Shown: positions 1 through 10,723 of the stretch, in pieces
How positions within the stretch are numbered: the first letter of the stretch is position 1
Layout of the letters: each line of letters starts with the position of its first letter
DNA from: Deroplatys truncata
Taxonomy: Eukaryota > Arthropoda > Insecta > Mantodea > Mantidae
Direction of reading: 5' to 3'
Assembly: GCA_030765065.1 (NCBI GenBank)
Contig: CM060990.1
Location: forward strand, 413,859,198-413,923,197
DNA length: 64,000 nucleotides
Notes under the pieces: model-generated
Told to the model about the DNA's origin: nothing
The model's database searches: none
The model's input: only the letters and a program-made list of their open reading frames with translations
Translations under genes and position numbers: made by a program

Positions 1-652
1 GGAGAATGGGTGCTCCATAGCGAAATAAATCCTCCACCATTGCAACCGTCTCCGACCTCGGGCTCTGACTTCCCGGGCGTTAACCCGGCTTGGGTGAGTG
101 GCCTATTTATACCTAGCTCACCCCAGGGTCACACCTCCCAGAACATAGACAGAGGTACCCAATCGCCGTCGGAAGTCAGCAGCTCATGCAATGACCCCCC
201 GCGGGACTGCAGTCGAACAGCGGATACGAACACAAACCCTACATGACGACCCCGGGTGGTGAGGGTGACGCCAATACACACTCACCCAGCTGCGCACCCA
301 GTGCGCGGGTATCCGTCAGGCTGTGTCCACGGAGGATTAAAAGAAAAGATAAAAGAAATAAAACTGTGTGGGCGTTTCGGATGCAAGGTAGGCCGGTGAG
401 GAAGAAAAAGAGATGCGTAAATGAATGGACGTGGTGCGAAATGTGCGGAAGTAAAAGAGAAGAAAGAAATGATAGGGAGGACCGACATGGAATGAAATGC
501 ACAGACGCACGAGAGCTTACCTTGAGTCCCCCTGTCACGAGAACGAACCCACCTCGACCGGACGGGGGTGCAAGGGTGATGATGGCGATGAGTGCCTCGG
601 GAACGCCGGGTACGCCAACACCCGTACTCACATAAGGTGAGCCCCTGGGGGG
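1..652 (-). mobile_element. Non-LTR retrotransposon family A, copy A0 (5' end and first codons of ORF1)
   Basis: The stretch is the 5' end of a minus-strand family A element that continues beyond base 1. The ORF1 start codon lies at 16-18 on the minus strand (MEHPFS, as in the other copies), so only six codons are inside the window. Bases 19-652 match the 5' untranslated region of A3, A5 and A8, ending with the typical 5' terminus (the ACATAAGGTGAGCCCC block at about 632-647). It abuts a reverse transcriptase fragment at 653, so A0 inserted into the ORF2 of an older copy. The other target-site flank lies outside the window, so the duplication cannot be checked. Confidence 0.8.
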
Positions 653-882
653 AAAGGCGAAGAAGGACGGTCCGAACAGCTCCCCAGGTTGTGCCACTTA
701 ATACATGCATAAGATTAAGAGAACGGTCACACTTTGCTTTTAAAAAGGAAATGTGTGAAGTCCAACACAACTTCCTATCAAAGATCAACCCCAAAATTTC
801 GCCTCGTCTGCAAACGGAAGAAGCTCCGGCCCAAGATGGAGAGAGGGCGGAGGGAAAGCCTTCCGGCGACAGACGGACAAGA
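653..882 (-). pseudogene. ORF2 reverse transcriptase fragment (family A), truncated on both sides
   Basis: The minus-strand translation carries the RT thumb-side block seen in intact copies (GLIFDRKLCWTSHISFLKAK, then RSLN..VLSGT). On one side it is cut by the A0 5' end. On the other it is joined at about 880 to an endonuclease segment, which skips most of the RT domain. It is a dead fragment of the element into which A0 inserted. Confidence 0.75.
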
Positions 883-2178
883 CGAATAGCAAGCTGGAGT
901 GAGCAAACTGCAAGGTCCAAATGAGAACATGTACCGGAGGATTCAGAAAGAAACGTGGGCTCACCGGTGTAGAGTATAGAGAGATTGAACTGATCAAAAA
1001 TGTCGAAAAGAAGAGTTCCTCGCACAAGCCCTTGGCGAACCCCACAGGGGGTGATAAGCGTTAAAATCTCCCAACAGGAGAAATGGTGTTGGGAGAGCTG
1101 ACAAGAGATCTCGAAGGTCCGCATTAGCGAGGGGAGACGATGGAGGTGAATATACAGAGCAAACAGAAAAGAAAAAACCGGGTAACTGAAGTCTAATGGC
1201 AACAGCTTGCAAGTCGGACGTAAGAGTGAGACGTTGAAAATGAACGTCGTTACACACTAACAACATGACACCTCCATGAGCAGGAGGACCCTCTTCCGGT
1301 TCAAGGTGTCCCGACAGTCCTCGTTGCACCACGGAACAGGGATACGCTGAGCGTGGGAGGACGAAAGGGCAATGGCCCGCTCGGCGGCAGATAGCAATGT
1401 AGAAGAAAGGTGCTGCACCATTTGGTTAACGTCGGTAAAGGGCAGGTCGGTAAAATGCACGAGGCTGGAATATAATCTCCAGTCGGTTTTTCTGAATATT
1501 CAGGTACGTACTCTGGAATGCTGAACGTGGTGAGAAAACAGAGAAGCGATGCAGGGGCAATGGTCGCTGGAGTAGGTGTCAGCGACGACGTTCCACTGCA
1601 GAGGACTAGCAAACTGGAGTGAGGAAACGGCAAGGTCCAAGTGAGAAAAAGTCCCAAAAGAGTCAGAAATAAAAGTAGGTTTACCTGTATTGAGGATGGA
1701 GAGGTTGAACTAATCAATAATGTCGGAAAGAAGATTTCCCCTCGCACAAGCCCTTGGCGAACACTACAGGGGGTGTTGGCATTAAAATCTCCCAACAGGA
1801 GAAATGGTGCTGGGAGAGCGGACAAGAGATCTCGAAGGTCCGCATTAGCGAGGGGAGACGATGGAGGTGAATATACAGAGCAAACAGAAAAGAAAAAACC
1901 GGGTAAGTGAAGTCTAATGGCAACAGCTTGCAAGTCGGACGTAAGAGTGAGACGTTGAAAATGAACGTCGTTACGCACTAACAACATGACACGTCCATGA
2001 GCAGGAGTACCCTCCTCCGCTTCAAGGTGTCCCGACAGTCCTCGTTGCACCACGGAACAGGGATACGCCGAGGGTGAGTGGACGAAAGGGCAACGGCCCG
2101 CTCGGCGGCAGATAGCAACGTAGACGTAAGGTGCTGCACCATTTGGTTAACGTCGGTAAAGGGCAGGTCGGTAAAATC
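883..2178 (-). pseudogene. ORF2 endonuclease region (family A) with an internal tandem duplication
   Basis: This is apurinic-endonuclease-like coding sequence in the minus direction, with blocks such as GDFNA, PEEG.PAHGGVMLLVRND and WNEDCRD that are collinear in intact copies. Here the order is repeated: the segment running from PEEGTPAHG to NEDCRDTL occurs, then starts again. The joint sequence TCAAGGTGTCCCGACAG is found at 1,301 and again at 2,022, giving a 721-bp unit. Several frameshifts are present. The copy continues at 8,134 on the other side of element B, so this is the 3'-ward part of copy A1. No function is expected. Confidence 0.75.
1301..2021 (-). repeat. 721-bp tandem duplication of an endonuclease segment
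   Basis: The joint between the C-terminal endonuclease region (gtcccgacagtcctcg) and the N-terminal region (ggttcaaggt) occurs at 1,301 and 2,022, so one full unit lies between them. A partial unit follows toward lower coordinates and another toward higher ones. The two copies of the unit differ at scattered bases, so the duplication is not recent. The shared GGT at the joint suggests microhomology-mediated or unequal exchange. Confidence 0.75.
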
Positions 2179-2188
2179 CACGAGGCTG
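2179..2188. repeat. Target-site duplication of element B, left copy (CACGAGGCTG)
   Basis: The ten bases CACGAGGCTG here recur at 8,134-8,143. Joined across element B they restore a continuous family A endonuclease sequence (…cacgaggctggaata… as at 14,443 and 35,194). This fixes both ends of element B. Confidence 0.85.
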
Positions 2189-2219
2189 AGAGAGAGAGAG
2201 AGAGAAGTGGGAGGATAAA

Positions 2220-2250
2220 GGGCGCAAAACCGGAAAGGTCATTTGCGCCC
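2220..2250 (-). other. 3'-terminal hairpin of element B
   Basis: GGGCGCAAAA (2,220-2,229) pairs with ATTTGCGCCC (2,241-2,250) around a short loop containing AAAGGTC. Family A ends in an analogous hairpin with a different stem (TAAGGGCGCT/AGCGCCCTTA) but the same loop core AAGGTCAT. In I-type elements the 3' end is where target-primed reverse transcription begins, so a recognition structure is the natural reading. That role is inferred. Confidence 0.6.
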
Positions 2251-2467
2251 GCCACAGATAAAATACAGGTTAGTGAGCAGTTAAAACGCCAAACAGACAA
2301 TAGGGCCGAGAAGGAAAGACATAAAAGCTATAAAATGTCAGGTTAAAAGTCCACGAAAAAGAATAAAAGAGTCAGTGTCAGAGACTGTAGAACGAGAGGC
2401 TTAAAACAAGGCAGCTAAAAAAATGGGTCTATAACACTAAAAACCAGAAAGAACGAACGCAGAGTGG

Positions 2468-5400
2468 TCAAACGCTGTCCTGGAAGCTGCTGCGCCGAAT
2501 GAAAGTTAAAACACGTTCCACAGCAAACATGTTGTCCGCTAAAATGTCGGGCAATGCTACGTCCATCTGCAGAGCAGTACGAAGAGTAGCGAAATACTGA
2601 CACTGCTCTAAAACATGCCGCACCGTCAACGGCGCACCGCAACGATTACAAACGGGAGCGGGCTCACGGCGCAACAAGTGACAGTGGCTAAAACGACAGT
2701 AACCGATTCGAAGTCTACATAAAATAACCTCCTCCTGACGGGAGGATCGGGAAGAAGTAGCCCAGGCCGAGGGTAAAGGCTTTATCTCCCGCAATTTGCT
2801 AGCCTGGACAGAGGACCAGGCAGAAAACCATAGAGAGAGAATATACTTCTTTAAAGAGTGACTAAAATCGTCCGCAGGAACAGAGGAGCTAAAACAAGAA
2901 CGAGAGAAAATAGCGCTCTTGGCAACAGCATCTGCACCTTCATTACCAGGAATGCCAACGTGTCCAGGAACCCAGACAAAGAATAGGCTGACTCCATCAG
3001 AGGTAAGCCGGTGGGAACAATCCTGGAGACGCTGCACGATAGGATGGCGTACGTACAGCGCACGAAGGCTAGAAAGGACGCTTAAAGAGACCGTGCATAT
3101 AACACAATTCTGCAGACCACGTTGACGGATAAAAGACAGAGCTTGTTCCAGAGCAATAAGTTCAGCAGTAAAAATCGAGCACTGGTCAGAGAGACGAAAC
3201 ATAAAACGTTCTACACCAAATAAAAAGGCACATCCAACTCCACGGTTATCCTTTGAGCCGTCGGTATAAATAAAACAATGGCTGCCAAAGTGAGACTGAA
3301 CTTCGGCAAAAGCCGAACGGATGACCGGAGCGGGGGTCGTGGACTTAGGCATGGACGTCAAATCAAGGTAGCAAGATACTCCAGAATGCAGTCAAGGGGG
3401 GAACTGTGTGTGACGTCGTGGAAGTATAGTGGGCAATGTGATATTTAAATTCCGAAGTATCCGGCGGAAACGTACCCCTGGCGGGAGCAAGGCCAGGGGT
3501 CGAGACGCATAATGACAATCCAGCGAGTCCTCATAGAAAGACGAATAAGTGGGGTGTTGAGGCATACAGGACAACCGGCAAGCATAGCTGCAAAGAAGAA
3601 CGTCACGACGATAAGAGGGCGGAGGTTCTGCAGCTTCTGCACAAAGACTCAAAACAGGGCTAGTACGAAAAGCACCAGTTGAGAGACGAAGGCCCTGGTG
3701 GTGGACTGGATTCAAGCGACTCAGGATGGAAGGTCGCGCAGCAGAATACACAATACACCCATAGTCAAGCTTAGAGCGAACCAATGATCGATAAAGTCGC
3801 AAAAGGACCGTGCGATCTGCACCCCAGGATGTGCCACTTAAAACACGTAAAATACAAAGAGAACGTTCACACCTTGCTTTCAAATAGCTGATATGCGACG
3901 ACCAACACAACTTCCTATCCAAGATTAACCCGAGGAATTTCGTTTCGTCCGAAAATGGGAGGAGTGCCGCACCGAGTCGGAGACAAGGTGGAGGGAACTC
4001 TTTACGGCGCCAGAAGTTAATGCAGACTGTCTTCTCCGGAGAAAATTGAAACCCGCTTGCAACGCTCCAGGAGTGAAGGGAGTTAAGACATTGCTGCAGT
4101 CGGCGTTCCAAAAGACAGGTGCGACGAGAAGTTGCGAAGACGGCGAAATCGTCAACAAAAAGCGATGAGGAAATTCCAGCTGGAACACAGTCAGCAATGG
4201 GGTTAATCGCTATAGCAAACAGTGTGACGCTGAGTACCGAGCCTTGAGGTACTCCGTTCTCTTGGATAAAAAGTGAAGATAAAGTCGATCCCACGCGCAC
4301 ACGAAATATCCGGTCCCTCATAAACTCACAAATAAAGGCAGGGAGACGACCACGGAAACCCCACAGATGGAGTGTACGAAGAATGCCAGTCCTCCAACAT
4401 GTGTCATAAGCCTTCTCCAAGTCAAAAAGTACTGCCACAGTCTGGCACCCTCTCAGGAAGCCGTCCACAATGGAGGTCGAAAGATGGACAAGATGATCCA
4501 CAGGAGAACGGTGTCGGCGAAAACCACATTGTACATTCGCTATAAGGTTCCGAGACTCAAGGCACCAGACCAAACGCCCGTTGATCATGCGTTCCATAAC
4601 CTTGCAAATGCAACTTGTTAAGGAAATCGGGCGATAGCTAGATGGTAGGTGGCGATTCTTTCCGGGTTTCAAAACTGGAACGATGGTGGCTGCTCACCAA
4701 CCTGTAGGAAGAGTACTAGTTTCCCAGATGTGGTTGTAAATCTGAAGGAGAAAGCGCAGTCCAGCAGAGGAGAGATTTTGAAGGAACACCACGTGAATAG
4801 AATCAGGCCCAGGTGGGGTAGGCTTAGAAGATGCTAGGGCATGCTCTAGCTCGCGGAAGGTAAATGGGCGATTATATACCTGCTGGTTGCTGGAGTGAAA
4901 AGAGAGTGCATGGGCCTCCACCGCGGCCTTGTGTGGAAGAAAACCCGGGTCATAACGGGCAGAGCTGGAAATGCGTTCAAAGTTCTTGCCGAGGATGTCG
5001 GCAATAGCAGGTGGTTCGCAAATAGTACTAAAGCCTACCCGAAGACCGGGAATAGAAGAAGAACGGGTCTTGCCGGCCACACGCCTAAGTTTGTCCCAGA
5101 CAACCGATGTAGGTGTAGAGCTATTGAAACCGGCTACATAGCGCTCCCAGGAGGCTTTCTTGCTGAGGCGAATTACTCTGCGAGCCTTAGCGCGTAATTC
5201 CTTATAACGGACCAGATTAGCAAGAGTAGGGTGCCGCCGAAATACCCTAAGAGCACCGCGTCGTGCACGAACGGCGTCCCGACATTCCGCGTTCCACCAA
5301 GGGACCGGTAAACGCCTGGGATGTGAAGACGTGCGGGGAATGGAACGTTCGGCAGCGGCGAAAATGACAGTACGCAGGTGTTCCACCATGAGATCCACAG

Positions 5401-6166
5401 AGGAAAAAGCGCAGTGAGAAAACCGCGCTAGACGGGAAAAAAGGGTCCAGTGAGCTTTGCGGAACTGCCATTTAGGAAGGACAGGTGAATCGACAGAAGA
5501 AGACAGGAGAGTAATTACGCACGGAAAGTGATCGCTAGAATGTGTATCAGCTATGACATACCATTCCATACGATGAGCAAGCTGCGCAGAGCAAAGACAC
5601 AAATCCAGATGGGAAAATGTGCCGGTGGAATCGGAGAGAAAAGTGGGTTCGCCGGTATTCAGAACAGAAAGGCAGTGCTGATCAAGAAGTGCAGCCAAAA
5701 GTTCGCCCCTCGCGCACGCCCTAGGAGAACCCCAAAGAGGGTGGTGTGCATTGAAATCCCCCAAGAGTAAATAAGGGGCAGGGAGCTGTAAAATCAGGCG
5801 GTCTAGGTCATCCTGTGCAAGAGGAGAAGAAGGAGGAACATAGAGGCTACAGATACAGAAGTTAAAACCAGGAAGAGAAAGGAGGATCCCAACAGCTTGC
5901 AGAGGTGTGGCAAGCGGAACCCGATTATAAAACACATCATCGCGAACAAGTACTGTAACACCACCGTGTGCAGGAGAACCATCCGCTGGAGCAAGATCGA
6001 AGCGCTCCGGAGTATACCTACGAATGGCAAAGGTATCCTGAGGTCGAAGTTTTGTCTCCTGTAGACAGACGACTAGGGGGTAGTGAGTGTGCAGTAGCAT
6101 GTCCAACTCCGCTCCGTGTGCACGGAGACCACGGATATTCCACTGAAGGATGTGATTAAGAGCCAT
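2468..6166 (-). pseudogene. Element B ORF2: endonuclease, reverse transcriptase, RNase H (two nonsense codons)
   Basis: The protein would nick target DNA and copy the element RNA into the site. One minus-strand frame is open except for two stops, giving about 1,230 codons. The endonuclease is at the N terminus (QETKLRP, GDFNAHHPLWGS, SDHFPC). The RT follows, with catalytic FVDD. RNase H is C-terminal (FIYTDGSKD). The ATG at 6,166 is chosen over an upstream non-ATG codon because it starts MALNHILQWN, like family A's MAILTWNV. TGA at 4,694-4,696 replaces the conserved arginine codon before EATIVP-like sequence, probably CGA to TGA. TGA at 3,392-3,394 replaces the tryptophan of the FPPWSR block. 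With only two point lesions this is a young or slowly decaying copy. It starts about 37 nt after the ORF1 stop. Confidence 0.85.
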
Positions 6167-6203
6167 AAATATCAAGATAGGCAAGAAGTGCGTGCGGGTA
6201 AGG

Positions 6204-7370
6204 CTATTTAATAGCCGCAGTGGATCGGTTGAGTTTCACCTTTTTCTTCCGGGTAGGACTGCGCCCCGGCCGAGAATGCGCAGGCCTCTCGAATCCCTCC
6301 GTGCCACCATTGCTGCTAACTGAATCTGAGCAGGTGGTGCGAGTCCTGGAGCGAGAACGGGAGCGACCCGTGGGACGACGAACAGGTGATTTGCGACTGG
6401 TGTGGTCAAGAGAGGTGGAACCTGCGGTCGAAGCTGATGGAGCGGAAGCATCTTTTGTGCGAACAGGAACCGGCGAGGGAAGTACCAGATCCGAAGGTTT
6501 ATCAGTTTGGACTCCAATGGAAACCTGCGAGGGCGAGCCGGGACAGGTCTGCACAACGGCATCCTGTTTCCGGACACCGAGGCGGACGGCAGCTGAATAC
6601 CTCATGGTGGATGTAGGGTGTAGTTCGTGATAGCGCTTCCTCGCTTCTGGAAAGGTCAGGTGTTCCTTCACTCGAATCTCCTGTATGGTGTTTTCCTCCA
6701 CAAAGCGTGGGCATTCCCTAGAGTTCGACGGGTGTGCACCCCCACAGTTTACACAGGCGGGGTCCGTAGCACACATGGAATCATCGTGACTGTCGCTTCC
6801 ACAACGAGGACAAACTGGTGAGCCAGTGCAACGTTGTTGTGTATGACCGAATTTCTGGCAGCGATAACAACGCATGGGGTTAGGTACATAGGGACGAATA
6901 GCTGCGCGCTCATAGCCGCACAAGATGAACTGCGGTAGCACGGTTCTTTCAAAGGTAAGAAAGACCATGCGCAGCGGAAACGGTTGATTGTCCCTCCTCC
7001 CGATTAGCCTGTATGCCGCAATAACACCTTGGTCGGAGAGACAGTTGACGATGTCTTCATTAGAAAGTCCGACCAAACATGAAGTCGTAACCACACCACG
7101 ACAGCTGTTAAGGGTTTTGTGTTTGTCCACAGTCACTGGGTAGGAACCTAGTAGACTGGCCTTTAGCAGTTTAGCGGCCTGGGCGTCTTGTGCAATTTCA
7201 ATCAGTAAGCTTCCATCCCTACACCGTGTAGCATTCTTCACAGGACCACAGATTCTATCAACCTCCCGCTGAATGTAAAAGGGGCTGAGGTGCTTCATAT
7301 CGTTGCTGTCGCTCTTTAGCCGCATAACGAAAAAACGAGGTGTTGAAATAGTGGAGCGCAGAGGAGCCAT
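6204..7370 (-). CDS. Element B ORF1: gag-like nucleic-acid-binding protein with CCHC knuckles
   Basis: The 388-codon frame is intact and begins at an ATG (MAPLRSTIS). The middle has three zinc-knuckle-like motifs in a row: CYRCQKFGHTQQRC, CPRCGSDSHDDSMC and a C-x2-C-x4-H variant (CVNCGGAH). A conserved EIRVKEHLTFPEARKRY segment follows, which family A shares. The C terminus is Ser/Arg-rich and basic (RSRSRSRTR), ending in a lysine cluster. Such proteins bind the element RNA and form the ribonucleoprotein that ORF2 protein acts in. Identity with family A ORF1 is clear only around the knuckles and the segment after them, which supports B as a separate family. Confidence 0.85.
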   Translation of the reverse strand: MAPLRSTISTPRFFVMRLKSDSNDMKHLSPFYIQREVDRICGPVKNATRCRDGSLLIEIAQDAQAAKLLKASLLGSYPVTVDKHKTLNSCRGVVTTSCLVGLSNEDIVNCLSDQGVIAAYRLIGRRDNQPFPLRMVFLTFERTVLPQFILCGYERAAIRPYVPNPMRCYRCQKFGHTQQRCTGSPVCPRCGSDSHDDSMCATDPACVNCGGAHPSNSRECPRFVEENTIQEIRVKEHLTFPEARKRYHELHPTSTMRYSAAVRLGVRKQDAVVQTCPGSPSQVSIGVQTDKPSDLVLPSPVPVRTKDASAPSASTAGSTSLDHTSRKSPVRRPTGRSRSRSRTRTTCSDSVSSNGGTEGFERPAHSRPGRSPTRKKKVKLNRSTAAIK

Positions 7371-8036
7371 AATGGAAAGGTCCCCCTTCCGGAACCGTCG
7401 GCGTCAGCCTGCCATCCGGGGGATGTAGAAGAAAAGACACCTGAATCTTCCGGTCTGTGCCGGCCTGGAGCACCCGCTCCAGGCCTGATCTCAGAGAATA
7501 CCTCAGAAAAGTTACCCTCCGACCGTCACTACTTACCGGTTTACGACACGTTCACCATAGGCAGGCCCGACTTTACGCCCCTACCACTGGAATAACCGCC
7601 AGTGGCCCCCCACTTTAGGCCACGCTGCCTCAACAGAGTCAACGTGGATTCAGGGGACTTGTGGTAGATTACATCGGGCCCCAGACAGCGGTAACACGTC
7701 GAGCCCCCCCGGACAACCCAGCCACTCGCGGTCGCCGAACTGTCCGAGGGGCACCCGGCCCCTATGGGGCTACGTGGGTGTACGTGACAATGGAACGGCT
7801 CCGCACCTAGTGTCGCAGGAAAGGGGTAGTGAGGAGGGTTCACTCAAACTTCACGCTTGAGACCTCCGGAGAGCACACAAGTTGAAAGCTGCGCCGAAAC
7901 CGTGGGACAGCAACCACGGAAATAGAAAAGATCCCTGTTGGTGAGACAGGAGTAAATAAGCCTAAGATTCCTAAACCTAGTATAAGGAATAATTCTAGAA
8001 GAGGAAGAGTAAAGTAAAGAAACAACGTGGCTAGTC
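7371..8036 (-). other. Element B 5' untranslated region
   Basis: The 666 bp upstream of B ORF1 do not resemble the family A leader and contain no convincing coding frame. They are GC-rich near the ORF1 end and become AT-richer toward 8,000. In non-LTR elements an internal promoter would lie here, but I see no specific motif to name. Confidence 0.55.
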
Positions 8037-8133
8037 CAGATGGGGGTGAGGGGATGAATATGACGATGATTGGCTCGGGAACCCCCGGGTGCGCCAAAAA
8101 CCCGTACTCACATAACGTGAGCCCCTGAGGGGA
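8037..8133 (-). other. Family A 5' terminus joined to the 5' end of element B
   Basis: The bases match the 5' end of A3 (about 16,991-17,089) with few differences, including the block ending ACATAACGTGAGCCCC. They lie inside the target duplication, so they entered together with element B. Either B and A share a 5' end, or B cDNA synthesis switched onto a family A RNA before finishing. Confidence 0.7.
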
Positions 8134-8143
8134 CACGAGGCTG

Positions 8144-8870
8144 GAATATAATCTCCAGTCGGCTTTTCTGAATATTCAGGTACGTACTCTGGAATGCTGA
8201 ACGTGGTGAGACAACAGAGAAGCGATGCAGGGGCAATGGTCGCTGGAGTAGGTGTCAGCGACGACGTTCCACTGCAGAGGACTAGCAAACTGGAGTGAGC
8301 AAACGGCAAGGTCCAAGTGAGAAAAAGTACCAAAAGAGTCAGAAATAAAAGTAGGTTCACCTGTATTGAGGATGGAGAGGTTGAACTAATCAATAATGTC
8401 GGAAAGAAGATTTCCCCTGGCACAAGCCCTTGGCGAACACTACAGGGGGTGTTGGCATTAAAATCTCCCAACAGAAGAAATGGTGTTGGGAGAGCGGACA
8501 AGAGATCTCGAAGGTCCGCGTTAGCTAGGGGAGACGATGGAGGTGAATATACAGAGCAAACAAAAAAGAAAAAAAGCGGGTAAGTGAAGTCTAATGGCAA
8601 CAGCTTGCAAGTTGGACAAAAGAGGGAGAGTTTGAAAATGAACGTTGATGCGCTCTAATAACATGACACCTCCATGAGCAGGAGAACCCTCCTCCGGTTC
8701 AAGATCGAAGCGAACCTGAGTAAACACTCGGAAATCAAAACGATATTGAGGGCGAAGCTGAGTGTCCTGCAAATTCACGAACATAGGTGATTGGGAACGC
8801 AATAAAAGTTGCAGTTCCGCCCTATGCGATCGGACACCACGTAATTTCCAGGTCAGGATTGCAATGAGTA
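8144..8870 (-). pseudogene. A1 ORF2 N terminus: endonuclease fragment
   Basis: This is the start of ORF2 in the minus direction. The usual ATG of MAILTWNV is changed to ATT, so translation could not start in the normal place. Endonuclease blocks follow (VYSPPSSPLANADLRDLL, LLLGDFNA). Frameshifts divide it, and element B interrupts it at 8,143. It is inactive. Confidence 0.7.
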
Positions 8871-8885
8871 AAAGGGATAAACTTC

Positions 8886-9462
8886 TTAATTAGAAGGGCG
8901 GCTCAAAATAAATTTGTGCTTAACCTTCGGGCTCGGGCTTTTTGTATGGAGTTGGTCAGACTCCATAGGCTCCACGAAGGGAGGGCCCACGCGCTCAATG
9001 CCAGAAACCGATTCAAGCGCCGAGAATCGGTTCTGGATGGCAGCGGGTGAAGGGTGCCGCTGAGCGCGGCTTGTCCAAGGAGCATCCTGGGACTGCGACC
9101 TTCGAGGAAGAGGAGAAAGTGAACTTTTCTTCCCGCGCGCACTAGGAGGGTAGTTTAAAAATTCTTCCCTACGAAATTTCTGCTTCGATTTCATCTCTGT
9201 GGCTTGTGACTTCTCAATTATTGGACTAGCTTTAGATGGCCTTATAACAGTGGCTTGAATGGACGGCCGGATGGTAGTGGCGGTCAGTGCAGTCATGGAG
9301 TAGGTCTGAGGCTCTGCATCCTTTGTGGGTACTGTCGAGGCAACAACAGAACTAAATGTTTCTGTTCGCAGGAGTGAAGGTTGGCACGCACGGTAACGCC
9401 ACCGGCCTTCTGCGAAGGAGAGTTTCTCCTTTACCCGGATCTCCTGGATCGCATTCTCGTCC
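8886..9462 (-). pseudogene. A1 ORF1 C-terminal fragment
   Basis: About 190 codons are open in the minus direction, starting at DENAIQEIRVKEKLSFAE, which in intact copies follows the third zinc knuckle, and ending at the normal C terminus with the basic KHKFILSRPSN-like tail. The knuckles themselves are missing because A2 insertion removed this part of the target. The DNA is more diverged from A3-A8 than they are from one another, so A1 is an older copy. Confidence 0.75.
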
Positions 9463-10723
9463 ATGATGATGATGATGATGATGATGAGATACGGTTTAAG
9501 GGCGCTAAACTGCTAAGGTCATCAGCGCCCTTACAATGTGTAAAATATAAGGTCAAAAATATAAAAGAACCGCATAATTAAAAAACGGAGCACAAACCCG
9601 CGATGTCCAAAAATTTAAAACAACAGTAATACAACAGTGCCAAAAATAACACACTTAAAGCATAGGCAATAAAAGATTAAAACGTGTCAAGGACTGTAGA
9701 ATGCGAGGGACATGAGAGCCTTTTGTCCACTGGGGATTAGAGTCCCCATAAAAACAGACAGAATAAAATTACTAAGCTAAAAGACGCTCATCGCATTAAA
9801 TGCGCAGATTAAAATCACTGTCATGAATAAAACGTAAAACACATTCTACAGCACGCGTGTCGTCTGCCAAAACGTTGGCTGGGCCAACAGGCAGACCCAC
9901 ACGAGCACGCAATGCAGCTAAGACATGACACTCTGTTAAAATGTGACGCACCGTTAAGGGCACGTCACACTGCCCACAGAGTGGTGCGGGGTCACCACTG
10001 AGCAAATACCTATGACTAAAAACACAATGTCCAATCCGTAAACGTGCTAAAAGTACCTCTTCCCGACGACACGAACGAGAAGAGGTACCCCAGATCAACG
10101 GGAAAGGCTTAACCTCCCGCAACTTATTCCCCCGGAGGGCCGTCCACTCATTGCGCCAGCGCGAGAGGATGCGGCGACGTAAAATAACACACGAATCTGA
10201 CGAGGGATTAACAGAAGTAAAAAATCTGGGTAATAAAATCGCCGATTTCGCACCGGCGTCGGCAGACTCATTACCTGAGATGCCCACATGACCTGGAATC
10301 CACATGAAGGACACGCTGATGCCAGAAACACCAAGCGAGTGGAGCAGGTCATGTATGCGCTGTACGAGTGGGTGGTAATGGTACAGCGCCTGAATGCTCT
10401 GAAGGGCACTCAGAGAGTCCGTACAAATAAAAGAGTGCCGTAAGTCGTGCCGCTGAATGTATAAAACAGATTGATAAATGCTAAAAAGTTCGGCGGTAAA
10501 AATAGAACATTGTCTAGGTAAACGAAACTTAAAACTACAGTGGCCAAAAACAAAGGCACAGCCTACTCCAACATCAGTCTTAGACCCATCAGTATATATA
10601 AAATGACAGTCCCCGAACTGCGCCTGTAGGTCTACAAAGGCGGATCTAAGAACAGAAGCAGGGGTCTCATTTTTCGGCATCGACGTTAGCCCAAGGTGGA
10701 TCTGGGCCTCAGCGCGCGACCAT
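9463..10723 (-). mobile_element. Non-LTR retrotransposon family A, copy A2 (5'-truncated)
   Basis: The copy keeps only the 3' end of ORF2 (RNase H) and the 3' untranslated region with its hairpin (9,497-9,533) and TCA-repeat tail (9,463-9,487 as ATG repeats on the plus strand). The 5' break is at the GGA at 10,724-10,726, shared by both partners. It lies inside the ORF1 of A1. Five-prime truncation is usual for these elements. There is no target duplication; instead a piece of target is missing. Confidence 0.8.
9796..10722 (-). pseudogene. A2 ORF2 C-terminal fragment: RNase H domain
   Basis: About 300 codons are open in the minus direction. RNase H signature parts are in order: FIYTDGSKTDVGVG (first Asp), FTAELFSIYQ (Glu), ICTDSLSALQ (Asp) and GHVGISGNESADAGAKSA (His and last Asp). 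A Cys/His block follows (CGQCDVPLTVRHILTEC), the gag-pre-like zinc region common at the C terminus of these proteins. The domain is undamaged but detached from endonuclease and RT by truncation, so it is a relic. Confidence 0.8.

Larger units (their letters stand above)
2189..8133 (-). mobile_element. Non-LTR retrotransposon family B, near full-length copy
   Basis: The element is 5.9 kb with ORF1 (6,204-7,370), ORF2 (2,468-6,166), a 5' leader of about 760 bp and a 3' untranslated region of about 280 bp. It ends in an AG/CT dinucleotide tract at 2,189-2,205 rather than the TCA repeats of family A. A 10-bp target duplication brackets it, and the target was the endonuclease region of family A copy A1. 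The domain set (APE endonuclease, RT, RNase H, CCHC ORF1) fits the I/Jockey superfamily, most like the I group because of RNase H. The last ~97 bp at its 5' end (8,037-8,133) are a family A 5' terminus. Confidence 0.85.

Noticed and set aside
10..246. Plus-strand frames in the family A 5' leader (also at 16,448, 37,223, 43,231 and 54,934)
   Set aside because: They recur because the leader itself is repeated, lie antisense to ORF1 starts, and have no recognisable domain.
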